This document shows, in pieces, positions 1 through 6,186 of a stretch of DNA of 6,456 nt. Location of the stretch: the NCBI GenBank assembly GCA_009702205.1, contig WLIM01000064.1:1-6456 (forward strand), read 5' to 3'. Position 1 is the stretch's first letter. Every line of letters starts with the position of its first letter. The translations under genes were made by a program, and so were the position numbers. The notes below the pieces were generated by a model. It made no database searches and had not been told where the DNA came from. It saw only the letters and a list, made by a program, of their open reading frames with translations. Source of the DNA: Actinomycetota bacterium (GTDB lineage: Bacteria; Actinomycetota; Actinomycetes; Nanopelagicales; Nanopelagicaceae).

Positions 1-97
1 ACAAACATGATTGAGTAAATTTCAACAGGAACGCCGCAGATTAGACGCCCCGAAATGATTTTTGTTGACATTAAAAACTCTCCTACAAATCTCGGAG

Positions 98-170
98 TGG
101 GTTGTGAGGGACTCGAACCCCCGACCCGGTGATTAAGAGTCACCTGCTCTACCAACTGAGCTAACAACCC
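98..170 (-). tRNA. tRNA-Lys (anticodon CTT)
   Basis: The minus strand folds into a complete cloverleaf. The 7-bp acceptor stem pairs GGGTTGT with ACAACCC. The D arm is GCTC/GAGC, the anticodon stem GGTGA/TCACC closes a CTCTTAA loop that gives anticodon CTT (reads AAG, lysine), and the T arm GGGGG/CCCTC carries the loop TTCGAGT. The variable loop is 5 nt and the discriminator base is A (position 98). CCA is not encoded: the bases after the discriminator read CTCC, so the tail must be added by a nucleotidyltransferase. It lies downstream of glnK on the same strand and probably has its own promoter. Confidence 0.96.
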
Positions 171-208
171 GTGCTCATTCAAAGGGGGAAACTTCGAATG
201 CATCGCAG

Positions 209-237
209 ACCCTATCAGCGAGAAGGGGTGTGTGCAA
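209..237 (-). promoter_or_regulatory. Candidate promoter for tRNA-Lys
   Basis: On the minus strand a TTGCAC -35-like hexamer (232-237) is followed by a 17-nt spacer and a TAGGGT -10 hexamer (209-214). The -10 is preceded by TG in the extended position (TGATAGGGT). This would place the start roughly 30-35 nt upstream of the mature tRNA 5' end. Spacing and extended -10 are good, but the -35 matches the consensus only in TTG, so this is a plausible rather than firm call. Confidence 0.35.
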
Positions 238-241
238 AAGC

Positions 242-580
242 CTAAAGTGCGTCAAATCCTCGCTCATTTGTGCGAACTCGGACCACAGTTTCTACTGGAG
301 TGACCCAAACTTTTCCATCGCCGATGGAACCAGAATTCGCAGTATTTACTACAAGATCAAGAATGCGATTTAGGTCTGCATCATCGACAAGTACTTCAAT
401 TCGAACTTTAGGAATTAAATCAACAACATATTCGGCGCCGCGGTAAATCTCAGTGTGGCCCTTTTGGCGACCGAATCCACTTGCTTCAGAGACTGTCATG
501 CCGTGAATTCCATTTGATTGCAGAGCAACTTTTATGTCATCGACTCTTGCTGGCTTAACGATTGCAGTTATCAGTTTCAT
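242..580 (-). CDS. glnK: Nitrogen regulatory protein PII (GlnK/GlnB family)
   Basis: This 112-residue protein has the normal PII length. PII trimers bind ATP/ADP and 2-oxoglutarate to report nitrogen and energy state, and GlnK-type members dock onto AmtB to block it. The T-loop signature YRGAEY is at residues 46-51 and includes Tyr51, the residue modified by GlnD (adenylylated in studied actinobacteria). The C-terminal signature SGSIGDGKVWV is at 83-93, with Lys90 of the nucleotide-binding B loop, and Arg101 and Arg103 are also present. The start has an AGGA ribosome-binding site about 9 nt upstream. It begins 21 bp after the amtB stop, so co-transcription with amtB is likely, and that linkage favours glnK over glnB as the name. 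No glnD follows inside the window; the next gene is a tRNA. Confidence 0.96.
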   Translation of the reverse strand: MKLITAIVKPARVDDIKVALQSNGIHGMTVSEASGFGRQKGHTEIYRGAEYVVDLIPKVRIEVLVDDADLNRILDLVVNTANSGSIGDGKVWVTPVETVVRVRTNERGFDAL

Positions 581-601
581 GATTAGTAATCCTAGTTCTA
601 G

Positions 602-1870
602 TTATCGGCTTGTAAATGGGTTGATGTCATATGCGGATTCTGCGTGCGTAGTTGTGTCGAGACCTTCAAGTTCGACATCACGACGGACTCTAAATCCGAT
701 GGTCTTTTGAATGACTTTCGCAATTATGAAAGTTGCGATGAATGAATATGCTGCAGTAGCAAGAACGGCAATTATTTGTTTTGTCAGAAGTGAAGCTGAA
801 CCAGAAACAATTAATCCATTTCCGCCTAATTCATTTACGGCTGTTGTTCCGATTAATCCAATTGCAATCATTCCAACGATTCCGCCGACGCCATGAACGC
901 CAACAACATCTAGCGAATCATCATAATTAAATTTATATTTACGAGAGACGGCCCAAGCTGAAACTGCGCCACCTATCAATCCAATTGCAAGTGCGCCAAG
1001 TGGAGTTACGAATCCGCAAGCAGGTGTGATTGCCACAGCACCGGCCACAGCACCAGATGCAACACCGAGAGTTGTTGCTTTGCCACCTTTAATTTTTTCA
1101 TAAACCAACCAAGACATTGCAGCACCCGCAGTTGCAACCTGAGTATTAATCATTGCGGTTGCAGCTAAACCAGATGCACCAAGTGCAGAACCAGCGTTGA
1201 AACCAAACCAACCAAACCAGAGCATTCCTGCACCTAGTAGAACCAGTGGCATGTTGTGCGGGCGCATTGGATCGCGTTTAAAACCTTCGCGTTTGCCAAG
1301 AACTATTGCGAGAGCAAGGGCTGCTGCGCCAGAGTTAATTTCGACAACAGTTCCACCCGCGAAATCGAGTGCACCTAGTTTGTCGATTATCCATCCGCCG
1401 TTGCCACCTTGTGATGCAAAAGCCCAGTGCGCGATTGGTGCATAAACCAAAGTTATCCAGAGACCAACAAAAATAACCCAAGAACTATATTTTGCGCGAT
1501 CTGCAATTGCGCCAGATAAAAGTGCGACAGTGATAATTGCAAAAGTAAGTTGGAACATCACAAAAGCGAGAGATGGAATCGTATGGCCTTCGCCGCCGAC
1601 AACTTGATCAATTGTGTTGTTAAGTCCGAGGTGATCAAAATTTCCGATAATTCCGCTGCCGGTGTCTTTTCCGAAGATAATTGAATAGCCGTAGATAACC
1701 CAGATAATCGTTGTCACACCAATTGCCGCGAATGACATCATCATCATATTTAACGTGCTCTTTGCGCGCACCATGCCGCCGTAAAAGATTGCAAGACCTG
1801 GTGTCATGAATAGAACTAGAGCGCCGCTCATTAGAACCCAAGCGGTATCGCCAGTATTAATGCCGGACAT
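602..1870 (-). CDS. amtB: Ammonium channel/transporter, Amt family, with Glu in place of the first pore His
   Basis: An Amt/Mep/Rh integral membrane protein of about 422 residues with roughly eleven hydrophobic helices; it moves ammonium into the cell as a trimer. Residue numbers here count from the GTG at 1876. Family landmarks are FYGGMVR (31-37), QLTFAIITV with a probable Phe gate residue (F112), GALDFAGGTVV (168-178, Asp171), GFNAGSA (225-231; F226 and S230 match E. coli F215 and S219) and GVHGVGGIVG (326-335; His328 is the second pore histidine). Residue 179, where most Amt proteins have the first pore histidine (E. coli His168), is Glu (codon GAA). The Trp148 equivalent appears to be Phe153. 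I chose the ATG at 1870 because the GAGG ribosome-binding site (1877-1880) is 6 nt away; ATG 1873 and GTG 1876 are in frame but too close. It has no cleavable signal peptide like that of E. coli AmtB. It lies 21 bp before glnK and downstream of ppa. Confidence 0.96.
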   Translation of the reverse strand: MSGINTGDTAWVLMSGALVLFMTPGLAIFYGGMVRAKSTLNMMMMSFAAIGVTTIIWVIYGYSIIFGKDTGSGIIGNFDHLGLNNTIDQVVGGEGHTIPSLAFVMFQLTFAIITVALLSGAIADRAKYSSWVIFVGLWITLVYAPIAHWAFASQGGNGGWIIDKLGALDFAGGTVVEINSGAAALALAIVLGKREGFKRDPMRPHNMPLVLLGAGMLWFGWFGFNAGSALGASGLAATAMINTQVATAGAAMSWLVYEKIKGGKATTLGVASGAVAGAVAITPACGFVTPLGALAIGLIGGAVSAWAVSRKYKFNYDDSLDVVGVHGVGGIVGMIAIGLIGTTAVNELGGNGLIVSGSASLLTKQIIAVLATAAYSFIATFIIAKVIQKTIGFRVRRDVELEGLDTTTHAESAYDINPFTSR

Positions 1871-1918
1871 CATCACCTCATTTGTTTAGTTAGCTGAGAT
1901 GGGGAAGTGGTTACTTAA

Positions 1919-2410
1919 TTAGTGCTGCTTAAAACGATTGTAGGAATTTACTATCTCTTCTTGGGCTGCATCGTGATTTACCCATTCGCCACCATGGACT
2001 TCTTTGCCGGGCTCTAGAGTTTTATAAACTTCGAAGAAGTGTTTAATTTCTTCTAGCTCGTAATAAGGAACATCTGCTAAATCTTTGAGGCCAGACTTTC
2101 TAATATCTCCAGCAGCAACACAGAGGAGTTTGTCATCTCCGCCTTTTTCATCGGTCATACGGAACATTCCGATTACGCGACATGAAACGACGCAGCCAGG
2201 AAAAGTTGGTTCATCCAACATGACGAGTGCATCAAGAGGATCACCATCATTTGAAAGTGTGTTCTTTACGAAGCCATAATCATGTGGGAATCGAGTTGCG
2301 GTAAAGAGCATTCGGTCTAAGCGAACTTCACCGGTCTCATGATTGATTTCATATTTATTTCTAGACCCGGCGGGGATTTCGATGACAACATCGAAGACCA
2401 TAGATTCCAT
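1919..2410 (-). CDS. ppa: Inorganic pyrophosphatase, family I
   Basis: A soluble cytoplasmic enzyme of 163 residues, the usual bacterial family I length. It hydrolyses pyrophosphate to two phosphates and so pulls nucleic acid, protein and activated-sugar synthesis forward. The family signature DGDPLDA is at about residues 56-62, with Asp side chains that bind Mg2+. Other conserved elements are the N-terminal EIPAGSRNKYE, FPHDYGF in the first third, and the region DIRKSGLKDLADVP followed by a KHFFEVYKTLEPGK segment. A strong AGGAG site 7 nt upstream supports the ATG at 2410; an internal ATG at 2401 lacks this. It follows tRNA-His by 35 bp with no clear terminator, and amtB starts about 48 bp beyond its stop, so read-through from either side is possible. 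Confidence 0.97.
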   Translation of the reverse strand: MESMVFDVVIEIPAGSRNKYEINHETGEVRLDRMLFTATRFPHDYGFVKNTLSNDGDPLDALVMLDEPTFPGCVVSCRVIGMFRMTDEKGGDDKLLCVAAGDIRKSGLKDLADVPYYELEEIKHFFEVYKTLEPGKEVHGGEWVNHDAAQEEIVNSYNRFKQH

Positions 2411-2445
2411 CGCAGGTCTCCTCTTAAGTAAGTATTGCTAAAAAG

Positions 2446-2521
2446 TGGGGTGATCGACGGGGCTCGAACCCGCGACATCTCGGACCACAACCGAGTGCTC
2501 TACCAGCTGAGCTACGACCAC
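2446..2521 (-). tRNA. tRNA-His (anticodon GTG)
   Basis: The minus strand gives a full cloverleaf. The acceptor GTGGTCG pairs with CGATCAC, the D arm is GCTC/GAGC, the anticodon stem CTCGG/CCGAG closes loop TTGTGGT with anticodon GTG, and the T arm GCGGG/CCCGT carries TTCGAGC. The base just 5' (position 2522) is G and the discriminator (2449) is C. These form the extra G-1:C73 pair that identifies tRNA-His, so the mature RNA probably starts at 2522 after RNase P cleavage. The 3' CCA is encoded (2446-2448), followed by CTTTTTAG. It lies between orn and ppa on the same strand. Confidence 0.97.
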
Positions 2522-2533
2522 CACGAGGTGCTA

Positions 2534-2539
2534 ATACTA
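2534..2539 (-). promoter_or_regulatory. Candidate -10 element for tRNA-His
   Basis: On the minus strand the hexamer TAGTAT fits the actinobacterial TAnnnT -10 pattern and ends 11 nt upstream of the tRNA-His G-1 base. The upstream spacer is AT-rich, and the best -35-like hexamer (TTTATT, 17 nt away) is poor. It lies between the orn stop and the tRNA, so the tRNA may have its own start as well as read-through from orn. This is a low-confidence motif call. Confidence 0.3.
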
Positions 2540-2563
2540 CGGTAATAAAAAGGTGAAATAAAT

Positions 2564-3124
2564 TTAATTGTTCGGAATGAAGATGGCCTTGCGGTAATAC
2601 TCGAGCTCTTCGATTGAATCCCGAATATCGCCAAGGGCCCGGTGGTTGCCAGTCTTCTTTGGAGCGGCGAAGTAAATGCGGGGGTACCAACGGCGAGCTA
2701 ATTCCTTGATGGAAGAAACATCGATTGTCCGATAGTGAAGGTAGGCATTTAGTAGCGGCATATCGCGGGCAATAAAGGATCGGTCGGTGCCAACAGAATT
2801 TCCAGCTAGCGGAGACTTTCCGGCTCCAGGTGCATATTTTTCTAGGTAGGCAATTATTTCGGCTTCGGCCGCAGCCAGCTCTACGCCATTTGGAATCTCG
2901 GTGATTAGACCGGATTCGGTATGCATATTGGTAACAAATTCATTCATGCCTGCAAGCTGTTCTGGGGTGGCCCTAATAACTAGGTCAACGCCTTCGCCCA
3001 GGATATTTAGCTCGGAATCGGTAACTAGGACTGCAATCTCAACTAGGACATCTTTGGTTAAATCCAGGCCGGTCATCTCGCAGTCGACCCAAATTAGGTT
3101 CGGTGATTCATTTTTCTGGGCCAT
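2564..3124 (-). CDS. orn: Oligoribonuclease (DEDDh 3'-5' exoribonuclease)
   Basis: A soluble enzyme of 186 residues, the normal Orn length. It degrades the 2-5 nt RNA fragments left by other nucleases, including the pGpG product of cyclic-di-GMP breakdown. All three exonuclease motifs are intact. Exo I is WVDCEMTGLD with Asp14 and Glu16. Exo II is GNSVGTDRSFIARDMP with Asp114. Exo III is HRALGDIRDS with His161 and Asp166. The YRTIDVSS stretch (131-138) is also typical of the family. The start is the ATG at 3124. Upstream there is only a weak AGG, while a TAGGCT hexamer ends exactly 6 nt before the ATG, so the mRNA may be leaderless. It is divergent from pstC, with the shared 109-bp region holding the PHO box, and is followed by tRNA-His. 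Confidence 0.97.
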   Translation of the reverse strand: MAQKNESPNLIWVDCEMTGLDLTKDVLVEIAVLVTDSELNILGEGVDLVIRATPEQLAGMNEFVTNMHTESGLITEIPNGVELAAAEAEIIAYLEKYAPGAGKSPLAGNSVGTDRSFIARDMPLLNAYLHYRTIDVSSIKELARRWYPRIYFAAPKKTGNHRALGDIRDSIEELEYYRKAIFIPNN

Positions 3125-3130
3125 TAGTAG

Positions 3131-3136
3131 AGCCTA
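3131..3136 (-). promoter_or_regulatory. Candidate -10 element for orn (possible leaderless mRNA)
   Basis: TAGGCT on the minus strand matches TAnnnT and is separated from the orn ATG by 6 nt, the usual distance from a -10 element to the transcription start. If used, the transcript would begin at or next to the start codon. The same bases supply the AGG that could serve as a weak ribosome-binding site, so the two readings compete. No good -35 is seen. Confidence 0.3.
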
Positions 3137-3161
3137 AACCAGAAGGGGCTTTGGGCTGTAA

Positions 3162-3200
3162 TTTCACCATTCGTTCACCTTGGGTTCACCTTCGTTCCAC
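3162..3200 (+). promoter_or_regulatory. PHO box upstream of pstC (PhoP/RegX3-type operator)
   Basis: Three heptamers lie in direct repeat at exact 11-nt spacing: TTTCACC (3162-3168), GTTCACC (3173-3179) and GTTCACC (3184-3190). A degraded fourth copy, GTTCCAC (3194-3200), is offset by 1 nt. The GTTCACC unit and 11-nt period match the known operator of the actinobacterial phosphate-starvation response regulator (PhoP in Streptomyces, RegX3 in mycobacteria). The array ends where the -35 region of the pstC promoter would lie, the normal position for activation. It also sits in the divergent orn-pstC region, but nothing suggests it controls orn. Confidence 0.85.
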
Positions 3201-3220
3201 ATTCGAAAACCCACTTGCCA

Positions 3221-3227
3221 TAACAAT
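3221..3227 (+). promoter_or_regulatory. Candidate -10 element for pstC (possible leaderless mRNA)
   Basis: TAACAAT lies 6 nt before the GTG start of pstC, so transcription would begin at or beside the start codon. The corresponding -35 region falls at about 3198-3203, abutting the last PHO repeat. No purine-rich ribosome-binding site precedes the GTG, which fits a leaderless transcript. Confidence 0.4.
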
Positions 3228-3233
3228 CGGCTC

Positions 3234-4241
3234 GTGAGCACAACTGCGCCCAAGGCCAAACCACCGGTTTCAACGCCGGATAAGCGCGAGATTACAACCA
3301 AACCAAGATTTTCAGACAAAGTATTTCGCGGTGTAGCAACTGCCGGCGGACTTTCATCACTTGTGATTTTAGGTTTAATTTTAATTTTTCTAGGTTACCA
3401 AGGTTTTCAAGTTCTTCGATCTGAAGGAATTGGATTTATAACTGGAAGCAATTGGCAAGTCATGCAAGACAATGCCGGAAATACAGATTTGGCGGCATCA
3501 ACATTTGGTATTGCTGCGATGTTGGTTGGAACTTTGTTGTGTGCCGCGATGGCCGTTGTGATTGCAGTTCCAATCTCAGTTTTATGCGCACTCTATTTAA
3601 CTTTTTATGCGCCACAGTTCTTGAAGAAAATTATGGTTGCCGTTATTGATCTTATGGCAGCATTTCCATCAATTCTTTTCGGTATGTGGGGCTTCTTTAT
3701 TCTGATGCCACATGTTGAATATTGGGGCCGATTAATCCACAAATACTTTAGTTGGATTCCAATATTTAAAATGGAGATTCCAGTATTTACGCGCTCGCCA
3801 TTTGTAGCAGGTGTTGTTCTAGCAATCATGATTATTCCGATTATCACTTCGGTATCACGTGAAATTTTCTCGCAAACACCATTGGATCGCGTACAAGCCG
3901 CCTACGCTCTTGGTGCAACTCGTTGGTCCATGATTCGTGCAGTTGTAATCCCATACGGAAAGAGTGGCGTAGTAGGTGGCGCAATGCTTGGTCTTGGTCG
4001 CGCGATGGGTGAAACAGTTGCGGTTTACACAGTTCTAAACTTGGTTTACCAAATCAACTGGCACGTATTGATCGGTGCCGGTGGAAACGTTGCTTCAATG
4101 ATTCTGCTTAAGTTTGGCGAAGCCGGACCAACTGAAACACGTGCTCTAATGGCCGCAGGATTAGTTCTCTTCTTGCTTACCCTTTTAGTGAATTCGATTG
4201 CGAATACAATCGTAAGTCGCACCGGAGGTAAGGGTCGATGA
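3234..4241 (+). CDS. pstC: Phosphate ABC transporter permease PstC
   Basis: An integral membrane subunit of the PstSCAB phosphate importer that forms the pore with PstA. Counting from the GTG at 3234 the protein has 335 residues. A basic, proline-rich cytoplasmic N terminus of about 35 residues is followed by six predicted helices at about 39-58, 91-112, 133-157, 188-207, 246-268 and 304-327. The coupling (EAA) loop that contacts PstB, AYALGATRWSMIRAVVIP, is at about 223-240. GRAMGET at 255-261 holds the Arg and Glu conserved in PstC/PstA. A longer reading frame opens at TTG 3180, but that codon lies inside the PHO box, and the extra 18 residues have no ribosome-binding site and are not membrane-like. 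I therefore prefer GTG 3234, possibly leaderless. The stop overlaps the pstA start by 4 bp (ATGA). Expression is expected under phosphate limitation through the upstream PHO box. Confidence 0.95.
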   Translation: MSTTAPKAKPPVSTPDKREITTKPRFSDKVFRGVATAGGLSSLVILGLILIFLGYQGFQVLRSEGIGFITGSNWQVMQDNAGNTDLAASTFGIAAMLVGTLLCAAMAVVIAVPISVLCALYLTFYAPQFLKKIMVAVIDLMAAFPSILFGMWGFFILMPHVEYWGRLIHKYFSWIPIFKMEIPVFTRSPFVAGVVLAIMIIPIITSVSREIFSQTPLDRVQAAYALGATRWSMIRAVVIPYGKSGVVGGAMLGLGRAMGETVAVYTVLNLVYQINWHVLIGAGGNVASMILLKFGEAGPTETRALMAAGLVLFLLTLLVNSIANTIVSRTGGKGR

Positions 4242-5293
4242 GTCAAACAACAGGCACCAAGATTAAGCCGACTCGTCCTTGGAAGCGGACTCCAAAACAA
4301 CAGGCACTAATTACCTTAAATCTTCTGATTGGCGCTGTAGTTAGTTACTTGGTTGTGCTTGCGACTCCAATGAAAGGCAAGCTGGCATACCTGGCAATCT
4401 TTTTTATTGCCGTGATAGTCGTCAATTTTGTTGAGAGTTATATAAAGAGTGGATTGGCCGCGGCGAAAGATTCCATAGCAACATCTTTTGCTACCGCTGG
4501 TTTGATAATTGCCGTAGTCCCAATATTTAGTATTTTATTTACAATTTTTGATCGCGGACGTGCCGGACTTAATTTCAATCTCTTCTTGCACGATATGAAA
4601 GCTAACGGACCAAACGATCCACTCGGTCAAGGTGGATTGTTGCATGCACTTGTCGGGTCAGGAATTATGGTTGGGATTGCGCTATTAATTAGTCTTCCAA
4701 TTGGAATTCTTACTGCAATTTATTTAACTGAAATCAAAGGCATTTATTCACGACCAATTAAGTTCTTAGTTCAAGCAATGTCTGGTGTGCCTTCAATTGT
4801 TGCCGGCCTATTTATTCTTTCTGCAATAGTCTTTCCAATTACTAAATCCTCATCAGGACTTATGGGTGGATTTGCGCTTTCAATCTTGATGATTCCAACG
4901 ATTGCTAGAACATCGGAAGAAGTTTTATTATTAATTCCCAATGATCTTCGCGAAGCTGGTGTTGCACTCGGTGGAACTCAGTGGCGAACAATTTCGCTAA
5001 TTGTTGTGCCTGCAGCCAAGAGCGGTTTGATTACTGCAACCATTCTTGGTCTTGCCCGTGTAGCAGGTGAAACTGCGCCACTAGTTTTAGTCTCCGGTGG
5101 CGGTGATGCTGTGAATCCAAATCCATTTCACGCGCCAATGGGCTCACTACCTTTCTATATCTGGAAGGGCTTCACTTTTGGAACGCCAGAATCAATTGCT
5201 AGGTCTTGGGCTGGAATTTTTGTTCTGTTATCTTTAATTTTCTTATTGTTTATTGCAGCTAGAACTTTAAGCGGAAGTGGGTCAAAGAAGTGA
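4238..5293 (+). CDS. pstA: Phosphate ABC transporter permease PstA
   Basis: The second pore subunit of the phosphate importer, 351 residues. Two extra hydrophobic segments (about 24-42 and 49-66) precede the usual six-helix permease core (first core helix about 83-103, others near 137-163, 174-200, 207-224, 258-283 and 324-341). Many PstA proteins are nearer 280-300 residues, so the N-terminal pair is an extension. The coupling loop AGVALGGTQWRTISLIVVP is at 240-258, and LARVAGETAPL at 272-282 carries the conserved Arg274 and Glu278. A strong GGAGG site (4224-4228) sits 9 nt before the ATG inside the end of pstC, and the two genes share ATGA, so translation is probably coupled. The stop overlaps the GTG of pstB. 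Confidence 0.95.
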   Translation: MSQTTGTKIKPTRPWKRTPKQQALITLNLLIGAVVSYLVVLATPMKGKLAYLAIFFIAVIVVNFVESYIKSGLAAAKDSIATSFATAGLIIAVVPIFSILFTIFDRGRAGLNFNLFLHDMKANGPNDPLGQGGLLHALVGSGIMVGIALLISLPIGILTAIYLTEIKGIYSRPIKFLVQAMSGVPSIVAGLFILSAIVFPITKSSSGLMGGFALSILMIPTIARTSEEVLLLIPNDLREAGVALGGTQWRTISLIVVPAAKSGLITATILGLARVAGETAPLVLVSGGGDAVNPNPFHAPMGSLPFYIWKGFTFGTPESIARSWAGIFVLLSLIFLLFIAARTLSGSGSKK

Positions 5294-6171
5294 TCAATCC
5301 AAGCGAGGATGGAAACGACGAAATGGAAACAAAACCAATAACTTCATCTCTTTCCGATGTTGCAAAAGCAACGCAAGCTCGTAAGCAACCAGGTTCTGGT
5401 GCACTGGGCGTTGGACTTGAGGCACGGGGGATTCATGCTTGGTTCGGGGACAAATTAGTTCTTCGTGATATCTCACTCGACTTCTGGTCTGGAACTGTTA
5501 CGGCTTTAATCGGACCATCTGGTTGCGGTAAGTCAACTTTTATCCGCACACTAAATCGCATGCACGAATTTATTCCTGGCGCTGCGATGGCCGGTGAAGT
5601 TTTATTAAATGGCCAAGATATTTATGAACAAGGTACAGATGTAACAAAGATTCGCTTAAAGGTTGGAATGGTTTTCCAGAAGCCAAATCCATTCCCATCT
5701 ATGACAATTGCGGATAACGTTTTAGCGGGACTCAAACTTGCCCAATTAAAAACGGAAAACAAGGATGATCTTCTTGAAGAGTGTTTAGAACGTGCCGGGC
5801 TTTGGAATGAAGTAAAAGACCGCTTGAACGCCTATGGCGGCTCGCTTTCAGGTGGCCAACAACAACGTTTATGTATTGCGCGCTCACTCGCAGTCCGCCC
5901 AGAAGTTTTATTAATGGATGAACCATGTTCTGCCCTTGATCCAGGATCTACCTTAAAGATTGAAGAGACAATTCAACACCTCTCTTCCAGTATGACAATC
6001 ATTATTGTGACTCACAATATGCAACAAGCTGCCCGCGTATCTGATTACACAGGTTTCTTCTTATCAGATGGCGGACCTGGTGAACTTGTTGAGGTTGGGC
6101 CTACAAGTGAAATCTTCTCAAGACCAAAAGATATTCGTACCGAGAACTACGTGACTGGGCGTTTCGGCTAA
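5290..6171 (+). CDS. pstB: Phosphate ABC transporter ATP-binding protein PstB
   Basis: A cytoplasmic ATPase that powers PstCA. From the GTG at 5290 it has 293 residues. Walker A GPSGCGKST is at 75-83, the Q loop FQKPNPFP at 129-136 (Gln130), the signature LSGGQ at 186-190, Walker B VLLMDEP at 206-212, the D loop SALD at 214-217 and the switch His at 242 in THNM. FQKPNPFP and NRMHEFIPGA (89-98) are typical of PstB rather than other ABC ATPases. PstB proteins are usually about 250-260 residues; here about 40 extra residues, acidic then basic and low in complexity, precede the ATPase fold. The GTG overlaps the pstA stop (GTGA), suggesting coupling, but its ribosome-binding site is weak. ATG 5323, with GGA 9 nt upstream and GAGG 14 nt upstream, is a serious alternative giving 282 residues. 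No clear terminator follows. Confidence 0.96.
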   Translation: MINPSEDGNDEMETKPITSSLSDVAKATQARKQPGSGALGVGLEARGIHAWFGDKLVLRDISLDFWSGTVTALIGPSGCGKSTFIRTLNRMHEFIPGAAMAGEVLLNGQDIYEQGTDVTKIRLKVGMVFQKPNPFPSMTIADNVLAGLKLAQLKTENKDDLLEECLERAGLWNEVKDRLNAYGGSLSGGQQQRLCIARSLAVRPEVLLMDEPCSALDPGSTLKIEETIQHLSSSMTIIIVTHNMQQAARVSDYTGFFLSDGGPGELVEVGPTSEIFSRPKDIRTENYVTGRFG

Positions 6172-6186
6172 AATCGACTAAAACCG

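Noticed and set aside
73..97. Possible terminator after tRNA-Lys on the minus strand: CTCC, 10-nt loop, GGAG, then a run of five T.
   Set aside because: The stem is only 4 bp with a large loop, and could arise by chance.
1..97. Left edge of the window, searched for a gene end or repeat.
   Set aside because: No coding frame, tRNA or convincing repeat is visible on either strand.
711..1445. Plus-strand open frames inside amtB (711-896 and 1197-1445).
   Set aside because: They are antisense shadows of a clearly coding gene, with proline- and isoleucine-rich translations and no family resemblance.
1877..1918. Possible GlnR/AmtR-type nitrogen operator upstream of amtB; a GTAAC half site is at 1910-1914 on the minus strand.
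   Set aside because: The second half site (GnAAC six bases on) is absent; the sequence there reads CCCAT. A 5-base match alone is not evidence.
2424..2690. An 88-codon open frame on the minus strand overlapping the 3' end of orn and the tRNA-His gene.
   Set aside because: Its C-terminal half (RSSAGRALGCGPRCRGFEPRR) is the typical mistranslation of a tRNA gene, and the rest is orn in another frame. It has no ribosome-binding site.
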